From NCBI RefSeq assembly GCF_011044495.1, contig NZ_CP049143.1:7130001-7194000 (forward strand): a stretch of 64,000 nt of DNA. The letters run 5' to 3'. Position 1 is the stretch's first letter, and each line of letters opens with the position of its first letter. Position numbers and translations under genes: made by a program. Positions 1-8,047 of this stretch are shown here, piece by piece. The notes below the pieces were generated by a model. The model did not search any database, was not told the DNA's origin, and saw only the letters and a program-made list of their open reading frames with translations. Source of the stretch: Roseimicrobium sp. ORNL1 (GTDB taxonomy: Bacteria > Verrucomicrobiota > Verrucomicrobiia > Verrucomicrobiales > Verrucomicrobiaceae).

Positions 1-163
1 TGCATATGCCGTTCACCTCAGGGCGCCAGTTCAGGAGAATTGCGGGGCCACTCATTTCCGGCCACTCGTTCTCATCCTCCATGCCCGCCACCACATACCC
101 CTTGGACTCCAGCCTCCATCGCAGAGACGCCAGCGAAGGCGCATCCTCGAACAGTACCACCAT
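1..163 (-). CDS. Hypothetical protein, N-terminal fragment running off the window
   Basis: The minus strand is open from an ATG at 163 to the window edge, giving 54 residues with no stop. The fragment starts MVVLFEDAPSL and is rich in Trp and Glu. It has no signal peptide, so a small cytoplasmic protein is likely. Codon use resembles the neighbouring genes. I do not recognise a family. The alternative is chance open sequence, which is common at this GC content over such a short span. No strong ribosome binding site precedes the ATG. Confidence 0.4.
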   Translation of the reverse strand, partial: MVVLFEDAPSLASLRWRLESKGYVVAGMEDENEWPEMSGPAILLNWRPEVNGIC

Positions 164-317
164 GCCTTGTGTATAAAAACCCTTCATCAGGGGTGCATTT
201 CACTCCGACCGTCCTCCAACTGGCAAGGCGAATACGGAGTTCTGCTCAAAAATTCATCCTCGCCCTGCGCCGTTTCCCCCTTGCACTCATGCCGGTCGTG
301 GGCACGGTGGACGCAGC

Positions 318-638
318 ATGAAGATGACCCCCGAGCAGAAGACTGGATTTGCCCAAGGCCTGGCCTTTGGGCTGTTCTTTCAGGTGCTCGGGGACTTTAT
401 GAAGGACGTGGCCCGCAAGCCTGAGTTGCCGTACTACGGCGGGCAGATTGCGGAGATCATGGGATATGTAATCTTCGCCTGGGGATGCACGCATCTCGTC
501 GCTGCGAAACGACTTCCCAAATGGACATCCCTGCTGGGCTTCCTGAGTGTCATCGGCCTGGCCATCCTGCTGGTGCTGCCTGACCGCTCCGCCAAGACCG
601 GCACGTCCGCCACGGATGCGCCAGCCCCGGCCAACTGA
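318..638 (+). CDS. Small integral membrane protein of unknown function
   Basis: This 106-residue protein has about three hydrophobic segments, near residues 10-28, 45-62 and 70-88. It ends in a short Ala/Pro-rich tail after PDRSAKTG. The N-terminus is short and not a cleavable signal, so inner-membrane insertion is likely. It lies 18 bases upstream of the GDSL-type gene on the same strand, so the two could be co-transcribed. I do not recognise a family. A second Met at codon 3 is an equally possible start. Function unknown. Confidence 0.65.
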   Translation: MKMTPEQKTGFAQGLAFGLFFQVLGDFMKDVARKPELPYYGGQIAEIMGYVIFAWGCTHLVAAKRLPKWTSLLGFLSVIGLAILLVLPDRSAKTGTSATDAPAPAN

Positions 639-656
639 TTTCTTTTTGTTTCCTCT

Positions 657-2012
657 ATGAAGGTCCTGCTCCCACTCAGCACGACCCTAGTGGCGAGCCT
701 GCTCACCGCAGCTTCGTGCCTGGCGAAGGACACCGAACCTGAGGCGGTGCCTCTCCTGCGCAATGGCGACATGGAGGCCGGTGGCCCTGCGCCCGCAGGT
801 TGGATTGGAAAGTTCGGCCCCTGTGAAGTGAGGACGGACACTCTCTGGTACCACGGCGGGAAGGCCAGCATGCTGGTGGATCGCAGTGCGATGTCCGACA
901 ACGGGCGCGGCTGTGTGCACCAGATGATCGTACTGCGTGACCCGCCGAAGGAGGCCAACCCGGCCATCATTTCACCCGCGACGCCCTCTGAGGCGAAGAC
1001 TCCCATCACGGCGCCTGAACCGCTGAAGATCCAAGTCAGCGGCTGGCTGAAGACAGACCCCGGTGCGAAGGCGACCTTCGCGGCACACTTCTTCGATGAC
1101 AAGTATGGGTTCAACGACCTCGTGCCCATCGCACACGTGGAGAAGTTTCAGGAATGGCAGCAGGCACAAGCCGAGATCGACGTGCCTCCGCAAGCAACGC
1201 GCGTGGCTATCGCCTTGTATCTGGAAGGCCGCAGCCGCGCGTGGCTGGATGATGTGACCTTCACCATCACACCGGAAAGCGCGGTGAAGGAGATCGTCGC
1301 GCGCAACCAGGCAACGCCCGAGCCCGAGGCGCCCAAGGAACCTACCGACGTGAGCAAGGCGCCTGCAACTGCAGTACCTGGCTACTATGCAGACCAGCCA
1401 CGCGTGTGGCAGGCATTTCACGAATCCTTCGTGAGCCGCGCAAAGCAGGGTGGCATGGATGTTCTTTTCCTCGGCGATGCGATCACTCAAAGCTGGACCA
1501 CCACTGGCGATGATTCGTGGGAGAAACACTTCGCCCCCTTCAAGGCGTCGAACTTTGGTCTCAGTGGAGACAAGACAAGCAATGTGCTGTGGCGCATCGA
1601 GAACGGTGAGCTCGAAGGCATTTCACCCAAGGTGGTGGTGCTCATGGTTGGCATGAACAACCTTGGCAACCAACAAAATACCACCCCGGACATCACTGCT
1701 GGCATTCGCGCGATAGTTGAAAAGCTTCGTGCCAAGCTTCCTCAGTCGAAGGTGCTGGTGCTCGGCATCCTGCCCATGGGCGCAGATCCCATGGGACCTG
1801 AACGCGTGCGCGCCGCGCAGGTGAATACCGAGGCGGTCGCGATTGGAAACAATGCAGAGGTGCGCTTCCTCGATCTCTTCCCGCGATTCCTGACACGCAG
1901 CGGCACACTGGTGCCGGGAGCCTACGCTTCAGACAACGTGCACCTCACCGCCCAAGGTTACGCCATCCTCGCGGAAGAATTGCGGCCCTGGGTGGAGCAG
2001 ATGATGAAGTGA
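657..2012 (+). CDS. Secreted GDSL/SGNH-fold esterase-like protein with catalytic Ser replaced by Ala
   Basis: This 451-residue protein has a signal peptide (residues 1-23; Cys21 could make it a lipoprotein). Residues 30-205 form a carbohydrate-binding-like beta-sandwich (the LRNGDMEAG start and WLDDV end are typical). A Pro/Glu linker near 218-240 leads to an SGNH hydrolase domain at 245-450, close to the PAF-acetylhydrolase group. Block I reads LFLGDAITQSW, so the nucleophile position (275) is Ala, where the family has GDSIT. The other blocks are present: GLSGDKT (Gly302-304), GMNN (Asn335) and SDNVH (Asp426, His429). It may therefore be a non-catalytic binder or use another nucleophile. The ATG at 657 follows a T-rich stretch with no Shine-Dalgarno. 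Confidence 0.9.
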   Translation: MKVLLPLSTTLVASLLTAASCLAKDTEPEAVPLLRNGDMEAGGPAPAGWIGKFGPCEVRTDTLWYHGGKASMLVDRSAMSDNGRGCVHQMIVLRDPPKEANPAIISPATPSEAKTPITAPEPLKIQVSGWLKTDPGAKATFAAHFFDDKYGFNDLVPIAHVEKFQEWQQAQAEIDVPPQATRVAIALYLEGRSRAWLDDVTFTITPESAVKEIVARNQATPEPEAPKEPTDVSKAPATAVPGYYADQPRVWQAFHESFVSRAKQGGMDVLFLGDAITQSWTTTGDDSWEKHFAPFKASNFGLSGDKTSNVLWRIENGELEGISPKVVVLMVGMNNLGNQQNTTPDITAGIRAIVEKLRAKLPQSKVLVLGILPMGADPMGPERVRAAQVNTEAVAIGNNAEVRFLDLFPRFLTRSGTLVPGAYASDNVHLTAQGYAILAEELRPWVEQMMK

Positions 2013-2050
2013 ATGGGAACAGAGTGCCGACGCTCAGACGAGCCAGTCAC

Positions 2051-2335
2051 TCAATACCATCCCATCCCACGCGGACTCCGCGCTGGTGCCCAATACGGTG
2101 TGCCGGTGTAGTACGATCTCCGCGCCCTGCCACTCATGCCGCCCACCGTACCGCCGATGAGTGCTCCTGCGGCTGCACCTTCCCATCCATTCACTGCACC
2201 ACCAACGGCCGCTCCCGCGACACCGCCACGCCTGCGACCACGCACCACGGGACTGGGATGCGGTGCCACGCAGCTCACACATTCCAACAGAATCAACAAG
2301 GCTCCTATGAGCCGGATCAACGAACTCGTTTTCAT
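2051..2335 (-). CDS. Small glycine-zipper lipoprotein
   Basis: The chosen start at 2335 gives 94 residues with a lipoprotein signal ending LECVSC, so the mature protein would start at Cys22. Residues 35-68 are a Gly/Ala-rich zipper of the type GGVAGAAVGGAVNG...AAAGALIGGTVGG, as in SlyB/OmpA-like small envelope lipoproteins. The C-terminal 25 residues are Arg/Tyr/Pro-rich. The longer upstream reading frame overlaps the EF-hand gene and lacks a signal, so it was not used. It is the last gene of the Bat gene series, 28 bases after the EF-hand lipoprotein. It probably associates with the outer membrane. Confidence 0.75.
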   Translation of the reverse strand: MKTSSLIRLIGALLILLECVSCVAPHPSPVVRGRRRGGVAGAAVGGAVNGWEGAAAGALIGGTVGGMSGRARRSYYTGTPYWAPARSPRGMGWY

Positions 2336-2363
2336 GGTTCTAAAGAAGTGAAGGTTGCTGGGA

Positions 2364-2819
2364 TCACTCGGTGACATTGGCCGTGGTCTCGGCCTCCAGC
2401 TTCTCGGTGTACGCATTCGCTTCCGCCTGGTTGATGGCGCCATCGCCGTTTGCATCCACGACAGCGAAGTGCTTCTTCAATCCTCCGCGCTTTTTCGCGA
2501 CCTCGATATACTCGTCGAACGAGACCTTGCCGTCATGATTGAGATCGCGCTCCGCGAAGTGCTTCGCCTCGAAATCAGGATCTGCAGCGCGCGCCTCCTC
2601 CATGGTCACCACGCCATCACGGTTCTTGTCAAAATGGTCGAAGACCCGCGGCAATCCCATGGCGTTCACCTCCGCCAGGGTGAGCTGGCCGTCCTTGTTC
2701 TTATCGGCCTCGAGGAACAGATCCCTGTCACTCGCGGTCGAGGTACTCGTGGTGCTGCACGCAGGCAGCAGGGTCATGGTCGCCAGCAACAATGCCGGCA
2801 ATTTCAGGTGCAGTTTCAT
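2364..2819 (-). CDS. EF-hand calcium-binding lipoprotein, translationally coupled to batD
   Basis: This 151-residue protein starts MKLHLKLP with a lipobox LLPAC. It then carries four canonical EF-hand loops: DKNKDGQLTLAE, DKNRDGVVTMEE, DLNHDGKVSFDE and DANGDGAINQAE. Each loop keeps Asp at 1, Asn or Asp at 3, Asp-Gly at 5-6 and Glu at 12, so four calcium ions could be bound as in calmodulin-like proteins. The start ATG overlaps the batD stop as ATGA (2816-2819), so translation is probably coupled. A periplasmic lipoprotein sensing or buffering Ca2+ beside the vWA/BatD complex is inference. Confidence 0.88.
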   Translation of the reverse strand: MKLHLKLPALLLATMTLLPACSTTSTSTASDRDLFLEADKNKDGQLTLAEVNAMGLPRVFDHFDKNRDGVVTMEEARAADPDFEAKHFAERDLNHDGKVSFDEYIEVAKKRGGLKKHFAVVDANGDGAINQAEANAYTEKLEAETTANVTE

Positions 2820-3886
2820 AGGGCGTCTTCTCCGGAATATTTTGTCGAAGGTCGTGGATTCAGCGGCTGCAAATGGACAGGTCGGAAGAGGGCCACGAAC
2901 TGCCCCACGGCTCTCCGGACTCTGGGAATGCTGAATACCACGAGGGCCGCGAACAGCGATGCAATGACAAGCTCTGCTTTTCGACTGATGGACTTTGCCT
3001 GCGGCGCGGTCGCTGTACTTGGTTGCAACGCAGGCATCGCGGGATTCGGAGCCACCGTCAACGTGCGTGCTGGTAGATCCACCGTGCGCGCGGACTTGGA
3101 ATCGAGATCCCACCAGGTGAAGCGTACTGCAGGAATCGTGAAGGTGCCCGCGCGCTGCAGTGCATACGTGACCACATCCTTTCGCTCACCGGTCAGACTC
3201 CCGCGTTCGGAGTGATCCTGCACCTCGGGTTCCTTGGGATAAATGCCGATGCCATCAATGGGTGCGGCATGAAATGGCGGGAACATCATGCCCGGCACGT
3301 CCGGCGCGGTGAAGGTGATGGTGCGCGTGAAGGCGTCTCCGGCTTTCGACTTGGCCTTGCCGGGGTCGGGATTCCAAGTTTCCTTCACCTCCAGATTCCT
3401 CGCGGTGATCACCATGCCGAGCTTCTCCGTGCCCGGCGGCTGGGTGGCGGTGAACTTCACCTCCGGCGTCTTCACCTCCGCGGGCACAGCATCCTTGTCC
3501 AGCGGTGCGTGCTTGTACTGGAAACGCACGGTGAACGACGGGATGACGCTCTCACCAGGGCGTTGCGCAAGCACGGACACTTCATGCCGCTGCACTGTGT
3601 AGCTCACACCATCCACCTCCTCGCTGCTGACCACAGGGCTGCCCACGGGAGGCATGAGGATCAGTCCCTGTGGATCTGGCAGGTCGAACGATGCCGCACT
3701 GGCAAAGAAGCCGGGTGCCATCAAATCCACCACCAGCGTCAACTTCTGCCCCACATAAGCGGCATCTTGCGAGTCCATCCTGGCACGGACTTTCGCTTCT
3801 TGAGCACGAATGCCCTGGCTTGGCGCAAACACCAGCATCATCGCCAGTGCGAAGCAGATCACACGCGCTGGATATTGCGTCATCAT
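2816..3886 (-). CDS. batD: BatD-like protein
   Basis: This 356-residue protein has a signal peptide (cleavage near GIRAQ), a large beta-rich periplasmic region of BatD type, and one C-terminal transmembrane helix near residues 285-305 before a short basic cytoplasmic tail. The start at 3886 is supported by an excellent AAGGAGGG about 6 bases upstream and by ATGA overlap with the preceding TPR gene stop. BatD proteins lie in MoxR-vWA operons and were first linked to aerotolerance in Bacteroides; the biochemical role is unknown. About 350 residues is short for BatD, which is often above 450, so some Ig-like repeats may be missing. Confidence 0.8.
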   Translation of the reverse strand: MMTQYPARVICFALAMMLVFAPSQGIRAQEAKVRARMDSQDAAYVGQKLTLVVDLMAPGFFASAASFDLPDPQGLILMPPVGSPVVSSEEVDGVSYTVQRHEVSVLAQRPGESVIPSFTVRFQYKHAPLDKDAVPAEVKTPEVKFTATQPPGTEKLGMVITARNLEVKETWNPDPGKAKSKAGDAFTRTITFTAPDVPGMMFPPFHAAPIDGIGIYPKEPEVQDHSERGSLTGERKDVVTYALQRAGTFTIPAVRFTWWDLDSKSARTVDLPARTLTVAPNPAMPALQPSTATAPQAKSISRKAELVIASLFAALVVFSIPRVRRAVGQFVALFRPVHLQPLNPRPSTKYSGEDAL

Positions 3887-4575
3887 TTTGCACCCTCCTT
3901 CGGTGGTGTGCTTGCCCCTGCCTGTTGTTGCGAGGCTTGATAGGCGAACTTCGCCTTCAGGAAGTCTCCCGGTGTGGTCTGCACGCGGCGCAGCCACGAA
4001 GCGCGCAGTTCTTCATCGGACATCTTTTCCCCATTCAACTCATTGGGCTTTTCGGGCGGCTTGTTTTCGCCCTTTTGATCAAAAACGATCTTGTCAGGCT
4101 TGTACGCTTCGGTCGCCTCCTTGTCACGATCCTTGCCGGAGTCTTCCATCTTCTTCTTGCGTGCAATGGCCAGGGCCTTGTTCTCCTCCGCGTCCTTCCA
4201 TTTTGGTTTGAATCCCAGCGCACGATCATAGCTGGCGATGGCGGCATCGTAGTTTCCATGCATGAGCCAGGCATTGCCCTGGTTGAAGGCGCCCGGTGCA
4301 CCCGGCACACGCGCGAAGGTCTTCGCCGCAGCTTCGAAGTCACCATTGCGATACTGCGCTGTGGCCGTGTGCCACGGGTCTTCATAAGCCTTCGCAGCCT
4401 CGCTGAATTTCTTCTCGTGCATCAGCATCTCACCACGGCGATCGGCTTTCATCCAGTAGTGCGGGTCACGCACCGTGCCGAACGCCAGGATGCCCACGAA
4501 CACCGCAAGCCCACTCAGGAGGGACCAGCGGACCCATAGATATTGCTTTCGAAAGTGGACGGGAATTGCAGGCAT
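3883..4575 (-). CDS. TPR-repeat membrane protein of the Bat operon (BatC/BatE-like)
   Basis: The start at 4575 (MPAIPVHF) gives 230 residues. One transmembrane helix lies near residues 14-34. It is followed by about three TPR-like helical pairs at 55-150, the clearest being GAFNQGNAWLMHGNYDAAIASYDRAL. The C-terminal region is Lys/Glu/Pro-rich and probably disordered. The longer frame upstream overlaps the vWA gene and was rejected. The gene starts 13 bases after the stop of the upstream vWA gene, and its own stop overlaps the batD start. TPR proteins in these operons are thought to scaffold the vWA partners. Confidence 0.82.
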   Translation of the reverse strand: MPAIPVHFRKQYLWVRWSLLSGLAVFVGILAFGTVRDPHYWMKADRRGEMLMHEKKFSEAAKAYEDPWHTATAQYRNGDFEAAAKTFARVPGAPGAFNQGNAWLMHGNYDAAIASYDRALGFKPKWKDAEENKALAIARKKKMEDSGKDRDKEATEAYKPDKIVFDQKGENKPPEKPNELNGEKMSDEELRASWLRRVQTTPGDFLKAKFAYQASQQQAGASTPPKEGAK

Positions 4576-4588
4576 GATCGTCTTCAAG

Positions 4589-5518
4589 TCATCGCGATGC
4601 GGAAGCCGTGGGCACCATCCATCCACGGCGGAAGAAGGGCAGGAAAAGAAGGGCGAGCAACGGCGTAAGCCAGTAGCCCGCCTCCTGCCAGCGGCTGCTG
4701 GGATCACCTCCGGAAAGGGCTGCGGCAAACTTGGCGGACCGCGCCAGCGTGTGCACGTCCGCATCGCCCGGAGAAAGGAGCACCACACTGGCTCCTGCAG
4801 CGCCTGACGCATTGCGTACGGCATCCAGCTCAGCGCCAGGATAAAGTGCAGGAAGCAGACGTACGGGCAGAGGCGAGGATTTGTGCCAGGTGGCGAGCGG
4901 TGTTGCCTGCTCGGGAGCGATGCTGTCCGTGATCCAGAGGATGGAACCCGAGCCTGCATCCTTCAGCGATTGCTCAGCAAGCTTCATCGCCTCTGCTGCG
5001 ACATCACCATCCTCCGGCATGATCTTCGGATCCAATGACTGCGCAAAAGTATCGATGATGCCACCATCCGACGTCAGCGGCATGACCACATGCGCCGTGC
5101 CGGCATAGGCTATGAGGCTGGTCTTGGCGCCAGCGCGATCCTTGAGCAGGTCATGCACCTTCTCGGTAGCTCGTGCGAGCCGGCTGGGCTGCACATCCTC
5201 CGTCATCATGGAGGGCGAGACTTTGATCACAATCGCCAATGCGGCCGTGTCTTCCGCGAAGGGAGTGGGCTCACGCCTCCACGTGGGGCCGGCAACAGCG
5301 AGCGTACTCACCAACCAGCCGATCGCAATGAGGTCCAGCGGACGGAACTTCGCCCGATGCTCGTTCCCACTCAAGAGATGCGGCAGCAGGTGCGGCGCCA
5401 CAATACCACGCCAGGACTGCGCGGCATCGGTATGACGACGCAGCAGCCACCAGACGATCAAAGCCAGCACCAACGCAAGCAGCCACCACGGCCGGATGAA
5501 ATGAAACTCGTCCATCAT
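4589..5518 (-). CDS. batB: BatB-like vWA-domain membrane protein with degenerate MIDAS
   Basis: This 309-residue protein has two N-terminal helices (10-27 and 62-78), a vWA domain at 92-250 and a C-terminal helix near 285-300. The MIDAS motif DxSxS reads KVSPS at 99-103, so the metal-coordinating Asp is Lys. The later segment EDVQPSRLARA matches BatB-type proteins. Related vWA proteins with a non-Asp first position exist, so this need not be a pseudogene, but metal-dependent ligand binding is doubtful. The start overlaps the stop of the upstream vWA gene. It probably pairs with the intact vWA protein 5515-6576. Confidence 0.82.
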   Translation of the reverse strand: MMDEFHFIRPWWLLALVLALIVWWLLRRHTDAAQSWRGIVAPHLLPHLLSGNEHRAKFRPLDLIAIGWLVSTLAVAGPTWRREPTPFAEDTAALAIVIKVSPSMMTEDVQPSRLARATEKVHDLLKDRAGAKTSLIAYAGTAHVVMPLTSDGGIIDTFAQSLDPKIMPEDGDVAAEAMKLAEQSLKDAGSGSILWITDSIAPEQATPLATWHKSSPLPVRLLPALYPGAELDAVRNASGAAGASVVLLSPGDADVHTLARSAKFAAALSGGDPSSRWQEAGYWLTPLLALLFLPFFRRGWMVPTASASR

Positions 5519-6576
5519 GCTGCCACCTCCTTGGGTTGAGTTCCGGGCTTCATCGTGATGTCACCCATCAGCTCTGCCTCTCTGCGAGCACGTGCTCTGG
5601 CCCTCGTTTGATGCACCACCAGTTGCAAAATCTGCTGCATCAGGGATGCCACAAGCGCCACGGCGAGGGGCCACCAGTACACATCCCGCCTTGGTCGATG
5701 ACTGATCGTCTGCGCCTTGCGCGTTTCCAGTTCATCCAGTTTTCGATAGATCTCGTCCAACTGCTTCCGGTCCGTCGCGTGTGAGAAGATACCTCCAGTG
5801 GTGCTCGCCACGTTCTTGAGTGTATCTACATCCAGCGCGTCTTCACCGGCTGCACGCGGATCGCCCACCGCTACGGTATGGATGACGATGCCCTTGTCCT
5901 TTGCAATGCTCGCGGCCTTCGCTGGTGGCACCTGGCTCGCGGTGTCATTGCCATCCGTGAGTGCGATGAGCACGCGCTCTTTCACCGTGCTACGATCGAA
6001 GACATTGATGGCCAGACCGAGTGCGTCGCCAAACGCTGTCTGCGGTCCCGCCATCTTCGTCTGCGCTTCATCGAGGAGCTGACGACACACCTTGAGATCC
6101 TCCGTGAAAGGCGCCTGCACAAACGGCGCGTTGCCAAAAAAGATGAGCCCGACGCGATCACCTTTGCGGCGGGAGAGGAAATCATCCAGCACCTCCTTCA
6201 CGGCGGACAAGCGGTCCACGGTCTGTCCTTTCGCGTTCTTGAAGTCCTTCGTCTCCATCGAGCCGGAGAGGTCCACCGCAAGAAGCATGTCGCGCACCGG
6301 CACATCTTTGGTGATGGGTGGTTCCGTAATCTGCGGACGCGCCAACGCCAGCACCACGCAAGCCCACACAACCACCAGTGAAAACTTCCGGATCCACCCT
6401 CCCCGCAATACCAGCGCTCCCCTGCTGGGCTGCTGCCCGGTGTGTTCGGACAGCCGCCCGAGAAATGGCACCACGAGGCCCTGACGCTCCTCTCGATGCG
6501 GTGGCACGAACCACGCCACCAGCAGCGGCAGAGCCAGCAACAGGAGCATCCATGGGTAGGCGAGTCCGAATGTCAT
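5515..6576 (-). CDS. batA: BatA-like vWA-domain membrane protein
   Basis: This 353-residue protein has N-terminal helices at about 5-24 and 62-80, a vWA domain at 95-285 and a C-terminal helix near 302-320. The MIDAS is intact: DLSGS at 102-106, a Thr in GPQTAFGDAL and Asp in LTDGND. The vWA domain should bind a divalent metal and face the periplasm between the helices, where BatA proteins are thought to act with the MoxR ATPase. Start and stop both overlap neighbouring genes by 4 bases (ATGA), which fixes the start and indicates a single operon. Confidence 0.87.
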   Translation of the reverse strand: MTFGLAYPWMLLLLALPLLVAWFVPPHREERQGLVVPFLGRLSEHTGQQPSRGALVLRGGWIRKFSLVVVWACVVLALARPQITEPPITKDVPVRDMLLAVDLSGSMETKDFKNAKGQTVDRLSAVKEVLDDFLSRRKGDRVGLIFFGNAPFVQAPFTEDLKVCRQLLDEAQTKMAGPQTAFGDALGLAINVFDRSTVKERVLIALTDGNDTASQVPPAKAASIAKDKGIVIHTVAVGDPRAAGEDALDVDTLKNVASTTGGIFSHATDRKQLDEIYRKLDELETRKAQTISHRPRRDVYWWPLAVALVASLMQQILQLVVHQTRARARARREAELMGDITMKPGTQPKEVAA

Positions 6577-7091
6577 GACGCGCCTCCTTCGCTGACGTCC
6601 ACACGATGATGCGTGATCCAGGCATGCACCTGACGGGCGAGTTCGCGTGCCTTATTCTCATCCACACTGGAGGCACTGCGCGGATCATAGGCCGCAGCTT
6701 CCAACAGGGAGCCGCCGCCTTGCGAGAATACCTTCTCTCGCACGGTGTGATCCAGAAACCCATCCCACGCTGTGCCCGTAAGCGAAGCCACGTCCTTCCT
6801 CGGGAACGCAGTGATGGCCGTGCGCTTCAGCAATGCTGCAAGACCCACGAGCGCATTCCCACGCTGAGAGGCATCGTGCAAAGCGGCTTGGTGTTTCGCA
6901 CACTCTGCCAAAGCCTCGCGCCGATAACGATTTCGCTGCCAGTGCATGAAAGCACGAAGCAGCCAGATCACGATAGCCACGCACAGTAAGCCGAGCACCC
7001 AGTACCACGCCGGAGCAGGCGGCCACCACGGGACAGCCGGCGGCGGCACGATGTCGTGCAGGCGATCCAGGCTGGTGGGGTCTTGTTGCAT
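6573..7091 (-). CDS. DUF4381-family membrane protein of the MoxR/Bat operon
   Basis: This 172-residue protein starts with a Pro/Trp-rich stretch (IVPPPAVPWWPPAP). One transmembrane helix follows at about 28-46, then a cytoplasmic helical domain with AALLKRTAITAFPRKDVASLTG. This layout is that of DUF4381, a family found almost only between DUF58 and vWA genes in Bat operons. Function unknown; a membrane partner of the vWA proteins is the usual guess. It starts 20 bases after the DUF58 gene and its stop overlaps the next start. Confidence 0.8.
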   Translation of the reverse strand: MQQDPTSLDRLHDIVPPPAVPWWPPAPAWYWVLGLLCVAIVIWLLRAFMHWQRNRYRREALAECAKHQAALHDASQRGNALVGLAALLKRTAITAFPRKDVASLTGTAWDGFLDHTVREKVFSQGGGSLLEAAAYDPRSASSVDENKARELARQVHAWITHHRVDVSEGGAS

Positions 7092-7111
7092 GGTTTCAGA
7101 ACTTCATTCCA

Positions 7112-8047
7112 TCACCTGCTGCCTAGCTGGTGGCGGAGCTGCTCCGCCACGCCCTCCGTCGTACTCAGCGGAATGACAGGCGTCTCACGGTTCAGCAGGA
7201 ACTTGCGCCCTTGCGCGCGGTGTTCCGCAAAGGCCTTGCGGTAGCGGTCACGCAGCACACGGCTGCTGGTGTTGACTTCGATTTGTCCAGAGCTATCCCC
7301 GAAGATGAGGGCACCCGCATCCGGCAAGTCCACCTCAAGGGGATCATGCACAAAGGCAAAGAGCACGTCATTGTGCTGCGCAATGCGGGTGAGGATGCGT
7401 TGCGTCTCCTCATCACTCCCTGCCGCATCGCTGATGATACAGACGAGCGCGTCATGCTTCGCCAGACGCTCGCAACGTCGCAGAGCTTCGTTGAACATGC
7501 CGCCGTTCGGCCGCTGCTCACCAGTGATGGAGAGCGCATGATTCTGTTCCAGCACCGCATTGAGAATACGCATCACCGTCGCGCGGCTGCGCTGTGGTCG
7601 GACCTCCTCGATATGGGTATCGTTGAAGACCAACGCGCCCACCCGATCCTTCTGTGAAATTACCCGCCACGCGGCAAGCGCGGCAGCCTCTGCTGCCGTG
7701 ACGGACTTCATGTTCTTTACGCTGCCGAAGAACATCGTTAGCCGCTGGTCCACCACGAGGAGAGTAGTTCGCTCACGTTCCTCCGTGTACACGCGGCTGT
7801 GCGTCTTTCGCGTGCGAGCCGTCACCTTCCAATCGATCTGCCGGATATCATCTCCCATCTGGTAGCGGCGAATCTCCTCAAAGTTCAAGCCACGCCCCCT
7901 CAGCCGTGACGCATGCCTGCCAGCAAGCAGCGATTGTATGGGTTGCCTTGGCAAAAAGCTGAAGCCGCGGGCACGGAACTGCAGGCGCACAAGATCATCG
8001 AGAGCCGCATAGACTCCCGGTTGCTTCGTTTCTGGTTTCTCGCTCAT
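7112..8047 (-). CDS. DUF58-family protein of the MoxR/Bat operon
   Basis: This 311-residue protein carries the DUF58 hallmark near residues 50-75: GRGLNFEEIRRYQMGDDIRQIDW. It then has a vWA-like fold with VVDQRLTMFFGS and IISDAAGSDEE. There is no transmembrane segment or signal, so it is cytoplasmic. DUF58 proteins are encoded next to MoxR ATPases and are presumed substrates or adaptors of them. The start overlaps the moxR stop as ATGA, which supports coupling. No vWA Asp-x-Ser-x-Ser is kept, as is usual for DUF58. Confidence 0.87.
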   Translation of the reverse strand: MSEKPETKQPGVYAALDDLVRLQFRARGFSFLPRQPIQSLLAGRHASRLRGRGLNFEEIRRYQMGDDIRQIDWKVTARTRKTHSRVYTEERERTTLLVVDQRLTMFFGSVKNMKSVTAAEAAALAAWRVISQKDRVGALVFNDTHIEEVRPQRSRATVMRILNAVLEQNHALSITGEQRPNGGMFNEALRRCERLAKHDALVCIISDAAGSDEETQRILTRIAQHNDVLFAFVHDPLEVDLPDAGALIFGDSSGQIEVNTSSRVLRDRYRKAFAEHRAQGRKFLLNRETPVIPLSTTEGVAEQLRHQLGSR

